A stretch of 64,000 bases of DNA, taken from the NCBI GenBank assembly GCA_937957915.1, contig CALGNZ010000016.1, positions 1 through 64,000 of the forward strand, given 5' to 3'. Source of the DNA: an uncultured Granulosicoccaceae bacterium. Its GTDB lineage: Bacteria; Pseudomonadota; Gammaproteobacteria; Granulosicoccales; Granulosicoccaceae. The notes under the pieces are model-generated. The model saw nothing but the letters and a program-made list of their open reading frames with translations. It did no database searches and was not told where the DNA came from. Both the position numbers and the translations under genes were made by a program. The first letter of the stretch is position 1, and every line of letters starts with the position of its first letter. This document shows positions 46,132 to 53,999 of the stretch, piece by piece.

Positions 46132-47931
46132 ATGCATAAATTTCTCCTAATGCTCGCGTTTGCGGTCTTCACTGCGCACGCGCACGCTTCAAGCACAGCC
46201 ACCGCCTGGAGTGATTCCTACTCCGTTGGCGGGCAATGCTTTTGCGATACCAATTTTGATCACGGCTTGTCCGGTATTCAGGTCGGTACTTCTCAGGGCA
46301 ATAAATCTGTCCCTCAAATATGTGCAGATATTCGGGCTAAATTTGGCACGGGTTCCGGCAGTAGCAGGACTTACTACAACACGGTTCAGTGTGGGCACAA
46401 CCCGAAGAACAATGCGGCTGACGAGACCATATGTCCGGGCATACCTATTGCCCTCGGCAACTACAGCGGGCCTCGATGTAATGAGTCTGGTGCCACATGG
46501 AATCTTGACCAGCTATATGCGTCCGAGCCAGAGCCACCAGTAGTTGAATCGCCCGTGGTTGCCCCCCCAGTAGTTGAGCCACCGGTAGTTGAGCCACCGG
46601 CAGTAGAACCTGAAGTACCCGCAGCAGAACCCGAGACACCCGCCACAGAGCCAGAGCCGCCGGCAACGGAACCAGAATCTCCCGAGCCGGAACAGCCCGG
46701 AACCGATACGCCGCCAAACAATGAACCTGAAGCCGATTTTCCGGTATGCAGCCAGTCAGGCAGCGATGCCGATGGTGACGGCTACGGATGGGAAAACGAC
46801 CGAACGTGCCAGATCACCGCAGATACTCCGGCAAACAACCCGAGCATCACTCACGCCGATGATCAACCCGCTGCAACCCCTGTAAACACCCTGTTCCCAA
46901 ATTGCTCTGCTCAGGTGATAGACGATAACGATGACGGCTATGGGTGGGAAAATGAACAGACGTGCCTGATAACTTCCACCTCGACTGCCAATCCACCTGC
47001 TGACGATCAACCTGACACAACACCAGTCAGCGCACTATTTCCCGCTTGCTCTGCTCAGGTGATTGACGATAACAGTGACGGCTACGGGTGGGAAAATGAA
47101 CAGACTTGCCTGATAACTTCCAACTCCACTGCCAATCCACCTGCTGACGATCAGCCTGACACAACACCAGTCAGCGCACTATTTCCCGCCTGCTCTGCTC
47201 AGGTGATTGACGATAACGGTGACAGCTACGGGTGGGAAAATGAACAGACTTGCCTGATCTCTACTACATCAACTACCAACCCACCCACTGACGATCAGCC
47301 TGCTGCTAACCCGTTCGGCCCATCGTTTCCCGACTGCTCTGCCGGTACACCAGATGAAGACGGGGACGGCTATGCATGGGAGAACGAGCAAACTTGTCAG
47401 ATAGCGGCCGCCCCTACTCCCGCAGATGAGCAAATCAACTCCCCTGACGCAGCAGCACTCTTTCCAGTATGTGCCGCTGACACACCAGACGAAGATGGTG
47501 ATGGTTATGCATGGGAAAACGAACAGACTTGTGTAATCTCTTCCACGTTAACAGCGGCATCCGTCGACCACGACGACACTGAACCGCAGCTCTTTCCAGC
47601 CTGCTCCGTTGGCATTGCAGACGAAGATGGCGACGGCTACGCATGGGAAAATGAACAGACCTGTGTAGTCAACGCTGAAGAACAGACTGGCAGTGATCGG
47701 CCAGCCATCAACCCGTTTGCACCCGTTCCTCCCGAATGCTCTTCAGGTGTCACCGACGAAGACGGAGATGGTTACGGGTGGGAGAACGAGCAGACCTGCG
47801 TAGTGAAACAAGACTCTGCTGAGGTGCCGGCAGCAGAACCAGTCTTTCCGGAATGTTCAGCTGGCATAGCCGATCAGGATCAAGACGGCTACGGGTGGGA
47901 GAACGAACAAACCTGTCAGATCGTGCTCTGA
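46132..47931 (+). CDS. Secreted protein with nine DGDGYGWENEQTC repeats
   Basis: A 600-residue protein starting at ATG 46132, with a signal peptide (cleavage near AHAHA). A Cys-rich N-terminal domain (about 20-125) begins WSDSYSVGGQCFCDTNFDHG and has six cysteines. A proline/valine/glutamate linker (PVVEPPVVEPPAVEPEV type, about 130-200) follows. Then come nine copies of a short module: FPxCS, a variable stretch, D-x-D-G-D-G-Y-G/A-W-E-N-E-Q-T-C, and a hydrophobic end. Each module has two Cys, for one disulphide, and an EF-like acidic loop that should bind calcium. Related single WENxxxC modules occur beside catalytic domains in marine polysaccharide-degrading enzymes, but no catalytic domain is present here. 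It is likely a multivalent carbohydrate- or matrix-binding protein. Function unknown. Confidence 0.8.
   Translation: MHKFLLMLAFAVFTAHAHASSTATAWSDSYSVGGQCFCDTNFDHGLSGIQVGTSQGNKSVPQICADIRAKFGTGSGSSRTYYNTVQCGHNPKNNAADETICPGIPIALGNYSGPRCNESGATWNLDQLYASEPEPPVVESPVVAPPVVEPPVVEPPAVEPEVPAAEPETPATEPEPPATEPESPEPEQPGTDTPPNNEPEADFPVCSQSGSDADGDGYGWENDRTCQITADTPANNPSITHADDQPAATPVNTLFPNCSAQVIDDNDDGYGWENEQTCLITSTSTANPPADDQPDTTPVSALFPACSAQVIDDNSDGYGWENEQTCLITSNSTANPPADDQPDTTPVSALFPACSAQVIDDNGDSYGWENEQTCLISTTSTTNPPTDDQPAANPFGPSFPDCSAGTPDEDGDGYAWENEQTCQIAAAPTPADEQINSPDAAALFPVCAADTPDEDGDGYAWENEQTCVISSTLTAASVDHDDTEPQLFPACSVGIADEDGDGYAWENEQTCVVNAEEQTGSDRPAINPFAPVPPECSSGVTDEDGDGYGWENEQTCVVKQDSAEVPAAEPVFPECSAGIADQDQDGYGWENEQTCQIVL
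46894..47325 (+). repeat. Three 144-bp tandem coding repeats
   Basis: Units begin at 46894, 47038 and 47182, exactly 144 bp (48 codons) apart. The second unit and the beginning of the third are nearly identical over more than 100 bases, linker included. The other modules of the protein are much more diverged at DNA level. This points to recent tandem duplication, and the array could expand or contract in frame. Confidence 0.85.
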
Positions 47932-48239
47932 CTCCATCGACGATAACAATCTGTACCGGGGTGGTGTGAGGCGCGAGCCGCTAAGCGATCAATTGAACGA
48001 AACTATTGCTGCACATCTCGCATGATCAAGCTCGGCACGTGGCGGGCCACGTTTCTCGCTCGATCAAGCGACCTGTTTTGCACTATTTCCACTGAATGGC
48101 GAATCCTCATGAACAATGCGGGCTGGTTAGCCGCAAAGAATTATCGCCCGGCGTTGATCTTTTCAAAACGAAGGCCCCGGCAGTGTACACATGAAGGTGT
48201 TAGCTGCAAAACAGCGTATCTTCGCCGGGGCGGATTCCC
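47932..48239. other. Convergent intergenic region with hairpin
   Basis: About 300 bases between the ends of the repeat-protein and beta-helix genes. ACGTGGC (48037-48043), GG, GCCACGT (48046-48052) forms a perfect 7-bp stem followed by TTTCTC. It is flanked by two copies of GATCAAGC. It is a plausible transcript end for the repeat-protein gene. The short frame at 48022-48243 does not look like protein. Confidence 0.35.
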
Positions 48240-49961
48240 CTAGCGCACCCCGGAAATTTTTATATCATCCAGGATCAATGCGTCTCTACCTGTGTTCCTT
48301 GCAACCCATCTTGCCACTGAGCTTCCCTGCGGTGGTGTTACGTCAAGCAATGGCAGACCGTGGATACGTTGAACGGTTGAATCATTAACCGAGATAGGTT
48401 CACACTCTAAACCAGTGATCTCGCCATTCGCATCTGCGAACTCAAGACACCAGTCACCAATTTCACTGCTGCCAGTTTCGCCGAAACCATTCACTACCCA
48501 GCCACTGGCCGCAACACTCAATCCCTCTTGCAAATCGTACCAGCGTGACTCCAGAGCAACATGGGCATCAGCACAATTCTCATCACCCAATGATAGTGAC
48601 GCAGCACAACTGCCAAAAAGAGACTCACCATTACATACACTTGCTACACTGGAATTACTGGCGCAGAAACCAGACACCGAGAAATCATTGCCCGTTAGAT
48701 TGCTATTCTCAAAGCTCTCAAAATACGAAGTTTCCCGGCTATCGTTAGCACCAATAGTTGCACCACCCTCCAACAGTCCTTTTTGTAAACTCTCTGTATT
48801 GTTATGAAGAATATTGTTGCTGATTCTAACGGTCGAGTTTACTGAACTGCCCTGATTCAGGTAAATAGCACCCGCATCATGATTTCCGATTATATTGTCT
48901 CGAATTTCAATATTGCTAATACTGAATTGCCCGGGTTCACCTAGTTCGATTCCATGGATACCTGTTCGACTGCCACTTGAAATGTAACAATTGTCGCAAT
49001 AGCCATCGAGAATCGTGTTTCCCTCAACAAGCACATTGTCAGCCCGTGCAATGTAAATCTGTCCACCACCGGTTGTGCCAGTACCGAACCTGGGCTCCAC
49101 CTCCCAATGCCCATGTCTGTGATTTCGCAAAAACGTATTATTACGAACAACATTAGTCGTACCACCACCAACACCGAGCAAGGCGACAGCGTTAGTTTCC
49201 ACGTCGACAAACAGAGAGTTTTCAATCACAACCTCAGAGGAGAAGTTGTCAGCATGACCCACATAAAGCCCTAGAACTCCCGCATTTAAGACTGTGCTGT
49301 TTTGAAAGGTAAACCCCTCTACTCCATCAATATAAACACTATAGTCTTTGCCGTTACTGACAGAAACATTATCGAGCGTAATGTCCTTTGAGTTGCGAAC
49401 ATAAACCATGCGCGGACAGTGCTCATCAAAACTGCAGCCAGCTACTGTCACATCGTCATCAAGAAACCAGTTCTCAACCACCACATCATCCGCACTTGTT
49501 ATTTCCAGTAAACCGCACTGACGATGGCCAGCCTCCCGCTTCATGATATGGCTGTTACCGTGAATGGTAAATCCGGATACCGCGCGCAGAGACACCAACG
49601 CACCATTTTGCTCACAACAACTATTATCTGTGCAACTCAGATCAGAAAGTATATCCAGGCCACCATACGAAGCGGCATTTGCCACACACTCTCTAAGACT
49701 GTCCAGCGAATCCACCTCACAGACATTAACCTTCTCGCGAACAATTGGAGAAGTGACCCTCTCTGACGGCTCAAGTGTGGCTGATGGATTCGGCACAACC
49801 AACGGAGCATTATCAGTTTCGGCTTGCGCCGCGCCAATGGCTAACTCGGTTTCTACTTCGGCGCCTGGCATATCTGTAGCACCAGGGCTAGAACCTCCGC
49901 CACATGACACCAGCACAGGCATACAAAGCACTGCCAATAGCACAGGGGTTATTTTTCTCAT
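48240..49961 (-). CDS. Right-handed parallel beta-helix lipoprotein
   Basis: The start is ATG 49961 (573 residues), with GGGAG six bases upstream. A lipoprotein signal ends in LVSC (Cys20). After a low-complexity linker (to about 85), a Cys-rich segment (DLSCTDNSCCEQNG) leads into many turns of a pectate-lyase-like beta-helix: SGFTIHGNSHIMKR, ADDVVVENWFLDD, SKDITLDNVSVSNGKDYSVY, FSSEVVIENSLFVDVETNAV, ADNVLVEGNTILDG, SNIEIRDNIIGNHDAGAIYL. A small C-terminal domain of about 100 residues follows. Such helices bind or cleave acidic polysaccharides, but I cannot identify a catalytic set. It is probably anchored in the outer membrane. It converges with the repeat-protein gene. Confidence 0.8.
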   Translation of the reverse strand: MRKITPVLLAVLCMPVLVSCGGGSSPGATDMPGAEVETELAIGAAQAETDNAPLVVPNPSATLEPSERVTSPIVREKVNVCEVDSLDSLRECVANAASYGGLDILSDLSCTDNSCCEQNGALVSLRAVSGFTIHGNSHIMKREAGHRQCGLLEITSADDVVVENWFLDDDVTVAGCSFDEHCPRMVYVRNSKDITLDNVSVSNGKDYSVYIDGVEGFTFQNSTVLNAGVLGLYVGHADNFSSEVVIENSLFVDVETNAVALLGVGGGTTNVVRNNTFLRNHRHGHWEVEPRFGTGTTGGGQIYIARADNVLVEGNTILDGYCDNCYISSGSRTGIHGIELGEPGQFSISNIEIRDNIIGNHDAGAIYLNQGSSVNSTVRISNNILHNNTESLQKGLLEGGATIGANDSRETSYFESFENSNLTGNDFSVSGFCASNSSVASVCNGESLFGSCAASLSLGDENCADAHVALESRWYDLQEGLSVAASGWVVNGFGETGSSEIGDWCLEFADANGEITGLECEPISVNDSTVQRIHGLPLLDVTPPQGSSVARWVARNTGRDALILDDIKISGVR

Positions 49962-50594
49962 TGCCACTCCCAGATCCGACACTAATTACAAGGTCGTCTC
50001 TATTTCAAAAAAAGCGGATTCAATCCGCATATACGTCAACAGGGAGTGGTAACGGCAAGTCATTATCTAGTTTGACAATTTAACTTCCTTTGTATCAGTA
50101 TTTTTTCTGTGGCCGCCTGACTCCGATAGCTGAAAATACCTTATGTGGACAATCTTCAGAACGATCCGCTGACGCGCACCGATCCGCCAAACACGCCCAG
50201 GCACTGCGCACCGATAACTCTGTCCAACAAAGGGCAACGTATTTTAGCCAAAAGGTAGTGTGAATAGACGGGAGTTACCAACGCCCATCCTAGGGAGGAT
50301 CGCCACAATTCCATACGACCCGGTTGGATCGGGACGAAGCGATTTGCCGAGTAGCACCTATGAGTAGAATAAGGTGCATTATTGCCGACATACAGCGAAG
50401 TATCTTTTTCTTCCCACTTTTCCAGGGGCCAGATTGGTTGAACAGCGGGAGTTATTGTATAACGGGATTACAAGTGTGTAACCCCGGCATCCCCGGTAAG
50501 CCATCGAGGACGGAAATTCAACGAGTAGCTCATGCCAACAGGCAAGGGATTGAATACGGTGCGCGGTAACACACCACGTATCTGTTTTAAGTTC

Positions 50595-50669
50595 TACAGA
50601 ATGATTTCAACCTGGATTAACGCGTGCTACGTGTATTAATCGTAGCGAATGCCGTCGTACCATTCTGTA
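50595..50669. repeat. Nested inverted repeat (outer 9-bp, inner 6-bp arms)
   Basis: TACAGAATG at 50595-50603 pairs with CATTCTGTA at 50661-50669. Inside them GATTAA (50615-50620) pairs with TTAATC (50636-50641), and CTACG/CGTAG arms also occur. Both arm pairs are perfect. It could be a structured RNA, a recombination site or a remnant of one. Confidence 0.5.
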
Positions 50670-50678
50670 ATTCTCATC

Positions 50679-50725
50679 GGGCGTTAACCGTGAGGCTGAT
50701 ATTCATAGCTCAGCAGTTAACGCCC
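50679..50725. repeat. Perfect 10-bp inverted repeat with inner stem
   Basis: GGGCGTTAAC (50679-50688) and GTTAACGCCC (50716-50725) are perfect inverted copies. Between them TGAGGCT and AGCTCA can continue the stem with one bulge. It lies 24 bases after the stop of the AlgX-like gene, so it may be its transcript end, but no U-tract follows. Confidence 0.55.
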
Positions 50726-50749
50726 ACCACTAAGTACTAGCCGGACGTA

Positions 50750-51706
50750 CTAGCCAGCGACTGCCATTTTAGATTCAAGATAGGTACTGAGCTTCGCGGC
50801 CGAAAATGTCTCAATGTTAAGTGTATCAACCGGCACCTTGGTCATGAATCGCTCTGCCAACTCAGACACCACAATATCTGGTTTCACTTTCTCAATGTAG
50901 TCAAAGTCCAGTGCGCCGCTCCAGAGAAAGTGCACCTCTCTAAAGGTTTCAGCCAACATACCTGATAAAAGCAATGGGCGATATTCGGAAAAAGAATCAC
51001 CGAACAAGATGACTTTCTTGTCAATCGCTGACTCCGAATCATTCTGAAATACTACATGAGAACCTACATGCAGTGATCCTTCATTTTCAAGCGAGTTTTT
51101 CTCTTTAAACTGCACAAGATCATTCGCATACACTCTTTTAGAAAGTCGGTTTAGGCGATAGTACCGCACCTCTTCTTTAACTTTAGGTTCTACTTTCGAA
51201 CCCAAATCCAGAACAAGTTTCACCTGTCCATAATCATAATTGACAAGATCAGGGTTTGGCTCAAAGCCCAGCTTGTTACAAAGCAGTTGGTAGGCACAAT
51301 ATGCCCCCCAGAAGGACCAATGGGTATCGGTTTTCCAATATAACTGGACTTTTTCCAGTCGTTCGGAAAAGTATGGAACAACATTGACAGCGTATTCAGG
51401 AGCTTGAGCGTAGCTGCCAAAAAGAGATTTGATGGGGCTGCCGTTAATATTCTCAATCTGACCGTCATAGTGATCACTCAGAATGGTTAGCTTCTCCGGA
51501 GCCGGTAAGTGTACATACCTCGCTCCCAGGTCAGCCAGTCTTTGATTGCGACCTTCAAGAAGCATTCTCCATTGCTGGAGCATCTCCTCAGTAAATATCG
51601 ACTTTCTTCGATAGAGGTCGATTACATTATTCGTCCCTTTAACCAGAAATAGCCAACCATCATTCCCAACATGAACTGTATCGTCAACAGGTACAAGGTT
51701 TGCCAT
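50750..51706 (-). CDS. AlgX/AlgJ-like SGNH O-acetyltransferase-type protein
   Basis: The start is ATG 51706, with GGAG five bases upstream (318 residues); a GTG two codons earlier is less likely. The catalytic pieces of the AlgX/AlgJ SGNH-like domain are present: GNDGWLFLVKGTNN at the start, DTHWSFWGAY (Asp and His) in the middle, and LFGDSFSEY (nucleophile Ser). These proteins move acetyl groups onto alginate or similar polysaccharides in the periplasm. The odd point is that no signal peptide or membrane helix is seen: the protein begins directly with the domain. It could act in the cytoplasm on a sugar precursor or be exported differently. No MBOAT (AlgI-like) acetyl donor gene is nearby. 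It is the last gene of the minus-strand glycosyltransferase series. Confidence 0.8.
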   Translation of the reverse strand: MANLVPVDDTVHVGNDGWLFLVKGTNNVIDLYRRKSIFTEEMLQQWRMLLEGRNQRLADLGARYVHLPAPEKLTILSDHYDGQIENINGSPIKSLFGSYAQAPEYAVNVVPYFSERLEKVQLYWKTDTHWSFWGAYCAYQLLCNKLGFEPNPDLVNYDYGQVKLVLDLGSKVEPKVKEEVRYYRLNRLSKRVYANDLVQFKEKNSLENEGSLHVGSHVVFQNDSESAIDKKVILFGDSFSEYRPLLLSGMLAETFREVHFLWSGALDFDYIEKVKPDIVVSELAERFMTKVPVDTLNIETFSAAKLSTYLESKMAVAG

Positions 51707-51833
51707 CTTCACTCCGGTATTCCCAGTTTGTTAGAATTAGACACACGACCCATGCCATAAACCATTGTTCGGAATAGTGGCAGATATGTATCAGTCGTTG
51801 CTTCATGCAGTACATTTTCTACAATTGCGCTTG

Positions 51834-52703
51834 CTAGATATTAACCGCGACCTGATGAGGTTCTGCCCGAAGTTGAATTGAGGAGGTTACACACCAGTCA
51901 ACCTCTCTTACCACCAACTTATTGTAAAAAACCCAGAAATTCAGCAAACGCTCAGATAAAAACGCACAAGCCCTGTTTTGATATACCCCACCCAGATTAC
52001 TCAGTTCAGAGCTCACGTCCAGCAAAACACCGAATGCAAATTCGCAATACTCAGAAAACACCTTATAGGTGGTTATTAACAGGTTATTCCAATAGGCATA
52101 GTCACACTGCTCAAAAAACTCTCGAGCAGCACTTGCCATCGCCGGATCTCTGTTTTTGATCGCCTCGATCATGAAGTCAAACGGTTCTATAGGGTGGCAG
52201 CGTTGATACTGCCCACGAAACCCGCCTGCGAGAAGCGAATTACGCTTTGGCAGAACGATATCTACTCCTGACGAAGCGGAGTCAAGATCATTGATATAGT
52301 TGCAGGAACGAAATAAAGCACTGAGCTGTTCCTGCTCTATTCTGTACCCGCTCGAGTAGTTTCCTTCGCCTCCTTTGTCACGATTGTCAAATGGACGCGG
52401 GCAGTTCTTTTCGATCCAGTTTGTTGCTGAGGGCGGCACTAAAAACCGACGATAATGGCAGAACCCGACCTTGCCGTTACGCATGGCAATTTCCGGATCC
52501 TTCCAAATTCGATAGTGTCCGGTTAACTCCGAAAATTGCCAATTTAAACCAGCAATTGACTCTCCATCAACATCGTTATAATCAAATCGATCGCCACTAG
52601 CGCCACCTACCCCGACAAGGCTGATTCCTGAACCATCGAGGTCAAGCTCTTTATGAGACACGCAGAATAGGTCGAGCATAGGGATGTTTGGTTTTATCCT
52701 CAA
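51834..52703 (-). CDS. DUF4422 glycosyltransferase-like protein
   Basis: A 289-residue protein. The start is uncertain: TTG 52703 has no clear ribosome binding site, and ATG 52679 (at LDLFCVSHKE) is the alternative. The DUF4422 signature is strong: LNWQFSELTGHYRIWKD, then KVGFCHYRRFLVPP, then QRCHPIEPFDFM, and RACAFLSERLLNFWVFYNKL near the C-terminus. Proteins with this domain occur in capsule and LPS loci and are thought to be glycosyltransferases. The sugar is unknown. It is 127 bases from the AlgX-like gene and 108 bases from the sulfotransferase gene, all on the minus strand. Confidence 0.82.
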   Translation of the reverse strand: MRIKPNIPMLDLFCVSHKELDLDGSGISLVGVGGASGDRFDYNDVDGESIAGLNWQFSELTGHYRIWKDPEIAMRNGKVGFCHYRRFLVPPSATNWIEKNCPRPFDNRDKGGEGNYSSGYRIEQEQLSALFRSCNYINDLDSASSGVDIVLPKRNSLLAGGFRGQYQRCHPIEPFDFMIEAIKNRDPAMASAAREFFEQCDYAYWNNLLITTYKVFSEYCEFAFGVLLDVSSELSNLGGVYQNRACAFLSERLLNFWVFYNKLVVREVDWCVTSSIQLRAEPHQVAVNI

Positions 52704-52811
52704 TTGAACACTACAGTTACCGGATAACGACTGTTTCCTGACAAATATTGTAGGTTACTGGAAAAGTGTCGGACCGTTTTTTGTCAGACTACGTGGCCTG
52801 CCCGCGCCGGT

Positions 52812-53969
52812 TCAAATACACTGCTTTATCTTATCGCTCAAAGTCGGATTGATCGGTGTAAAATAACGTGCTATCAGATTCACCGCATTGTCCGGGTTTT
52901 CTTCAATCGATTTCAGCAGTCTTTGTGAACTCTGCGAGGTAGAGGTTGCTGATAAACTCAGTATCTCCATGCTGATATCGATCGCCGCCTGAGTATCAAG
53001 GTCGGTGTCCCCCGATGTTTCCGGGTATTCGGAAAAATTTTCCTCAAATAACGTTTCACGCCCCAGCCATTTTTCGGCTACACGATTATTAGAAGGTGAG
53101 AATTTTTGATAAAACTCAGTTGCCTGACTTCTAGTTGGCAACCTTGGCTTGCCCCCGTAAAGCTCCTCAAGTGAGGCAATCAAGAAATTACGCAGGGCAT
53201 TGCTCGTTCTCGGGCTGGCCGGACCAGATACCTGATTACACATTCTCAGGTACTCTTGCGCCATGGGAAGCAAGGACTCATTTTCCATCCCGGGTAGCTC
53301 AAGTTTCTCGAGGTCGATATCCTGGGAGTTCGAAACACTCAGAAAATCCGACAGCAGATCACCAGACACCAGCTCTTTGCGGTCGAAAACTCTAACGGTA
53401 ATACTATCTTCACCAAATATTTCAGACCATTTATCCAGTAGCACCTCATAATTGTAATAGTGGTCCAATTCAGCAACCTGAGGCAGAATGTGCTCCATAC
53501 TATGACCACACTTCAGAGCGGTACTGTAAAGACTGCAAGCCATCTTGTCCTGACGCCTTAAATACACATAGACTTCGACCGATTCAAAGTAGCTGCCGAG
53601 CGTGTCTTTTACTCGTTGAATTTCCTCTAACGAAAACAACCTGGAATGAAGCTGTTCATTAGAGATAAAAACAGAATGAATGTTTGGGGCCAGGCCCTTT
53701 ATTTCTTTTTCGAAATCACTTGCAAAGTCAGATCGCCATTTCTCGCGTTTTTCTGGTTCAACAATACCAAGCGACACGTGATGGTCATCATGATGATCAC
53801 TATTAAAACAATATGTGGCCAGCTTACGATTGCTGGGCAGACCAGCAGATTGCAAATAAGCATAACCGAACTGTGCAAGTTCCTTTCGGTTTTGCGTCAG
53901 AAAAGACTGGATAGAGGTGGTGCCTGTCTTTTCAGTACCTATATGTAAAATCGCCCTCACACTATTCAC
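52812..53969 (-). CDS. Sulfotransferase family protein
   Basis: A 385-residue protein starting at GTG 53969. The N-terminal ILHIGTEKTGTTSIQSFL (about residues 7-24) is the 5'-phosphosulfate-binding loop of PAPS-dependent sulfotransferases. VFISNEQLHSRLF and VEVYVYLRRQDKMACSLYST (Arg/Ser of the 3'-phosphate site) follow at about 95 and 130-150. It would transfer sulfate from PAPS to a sugar or lipid hydroxyl in the cytoplasm. Its place between glycosyltransferase genes (30 bases after the 4.4-kb gene) suggests that the polysaccharide made here is sulfated, as in many marine exopolymers. No PAPS synthesis genes lie nearby. Confidence 0.8.
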   Translation of the reverse strand: MNSVRAILHIGTEKTGTTSIQSFLTQNRKELAQFGYAYLQSAGLPSNRKLATYCFNSDHHDDHHVSLGIVEPEKREKWRSDFASDFEKEIKGLAPNIHSVFISNEQLHSRLFSLEEIQRVKDTLGSYFESVEVYVYLRRQDKMACSLYSTALKCGHSMEHILPQVAELDHYYNYEVLLDKWSEIFGEDSITVRVFDRKELVSGDLLSDFLSVSNSQDIDLEKLELPGMENESLLPMAQEYLRMCNQVSGPASPRTSNALRNFLIASLEELYGGKPRLPTRSQATEFYQKFSPSNNRVAEKWLGRETLFEENFSEYPETSGDTDLDTQAAIDISMEILSLSATSTSQSSQRLLKSIEENPDNAVNLIARYFTPINPTLSDKIKQCI

Positions 53970-53999
53970 CTGCGAATTAATGAAACAATTACCGTAAAA

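Larger units (their letters stand above)
49962..50749. other. Gene-poor region of 790 bases with nested inverted repeats
   Basis: No convincing gene; an 81-codon frame at 50324-50569 has no recognised features. The left part should contain the promoter of the beta-helix lipoprotein. The right 150 bases contain several inverted repeats, listed separately, just downstream of the AlgX-like gene. Confidence 0.5.

Noticed and set aside
47460-47900. Plain calmodulin-like EF-hands in the repeat protein
   Set aside because: The loops have DxDGDG but lack the flanking helices, and they are locked by cysteines; they are better seen as a separate small module.
46740-47931. Regular repeat spacing that could suggest a CRISPR-like or other non-coding array
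   Set aside because: The periodicity is in frame, codes for a conserved amino-acid motif, and the units vary mainly at third positions; it is a protein repeat.
50679-50725. Possible integron attC site (GTTAAC/GTTAACGCCC ends)
   Set aside because: The ends do not fit the RYYYAAC...GTTRRRY consensus, and there is no cassette array or integrase.
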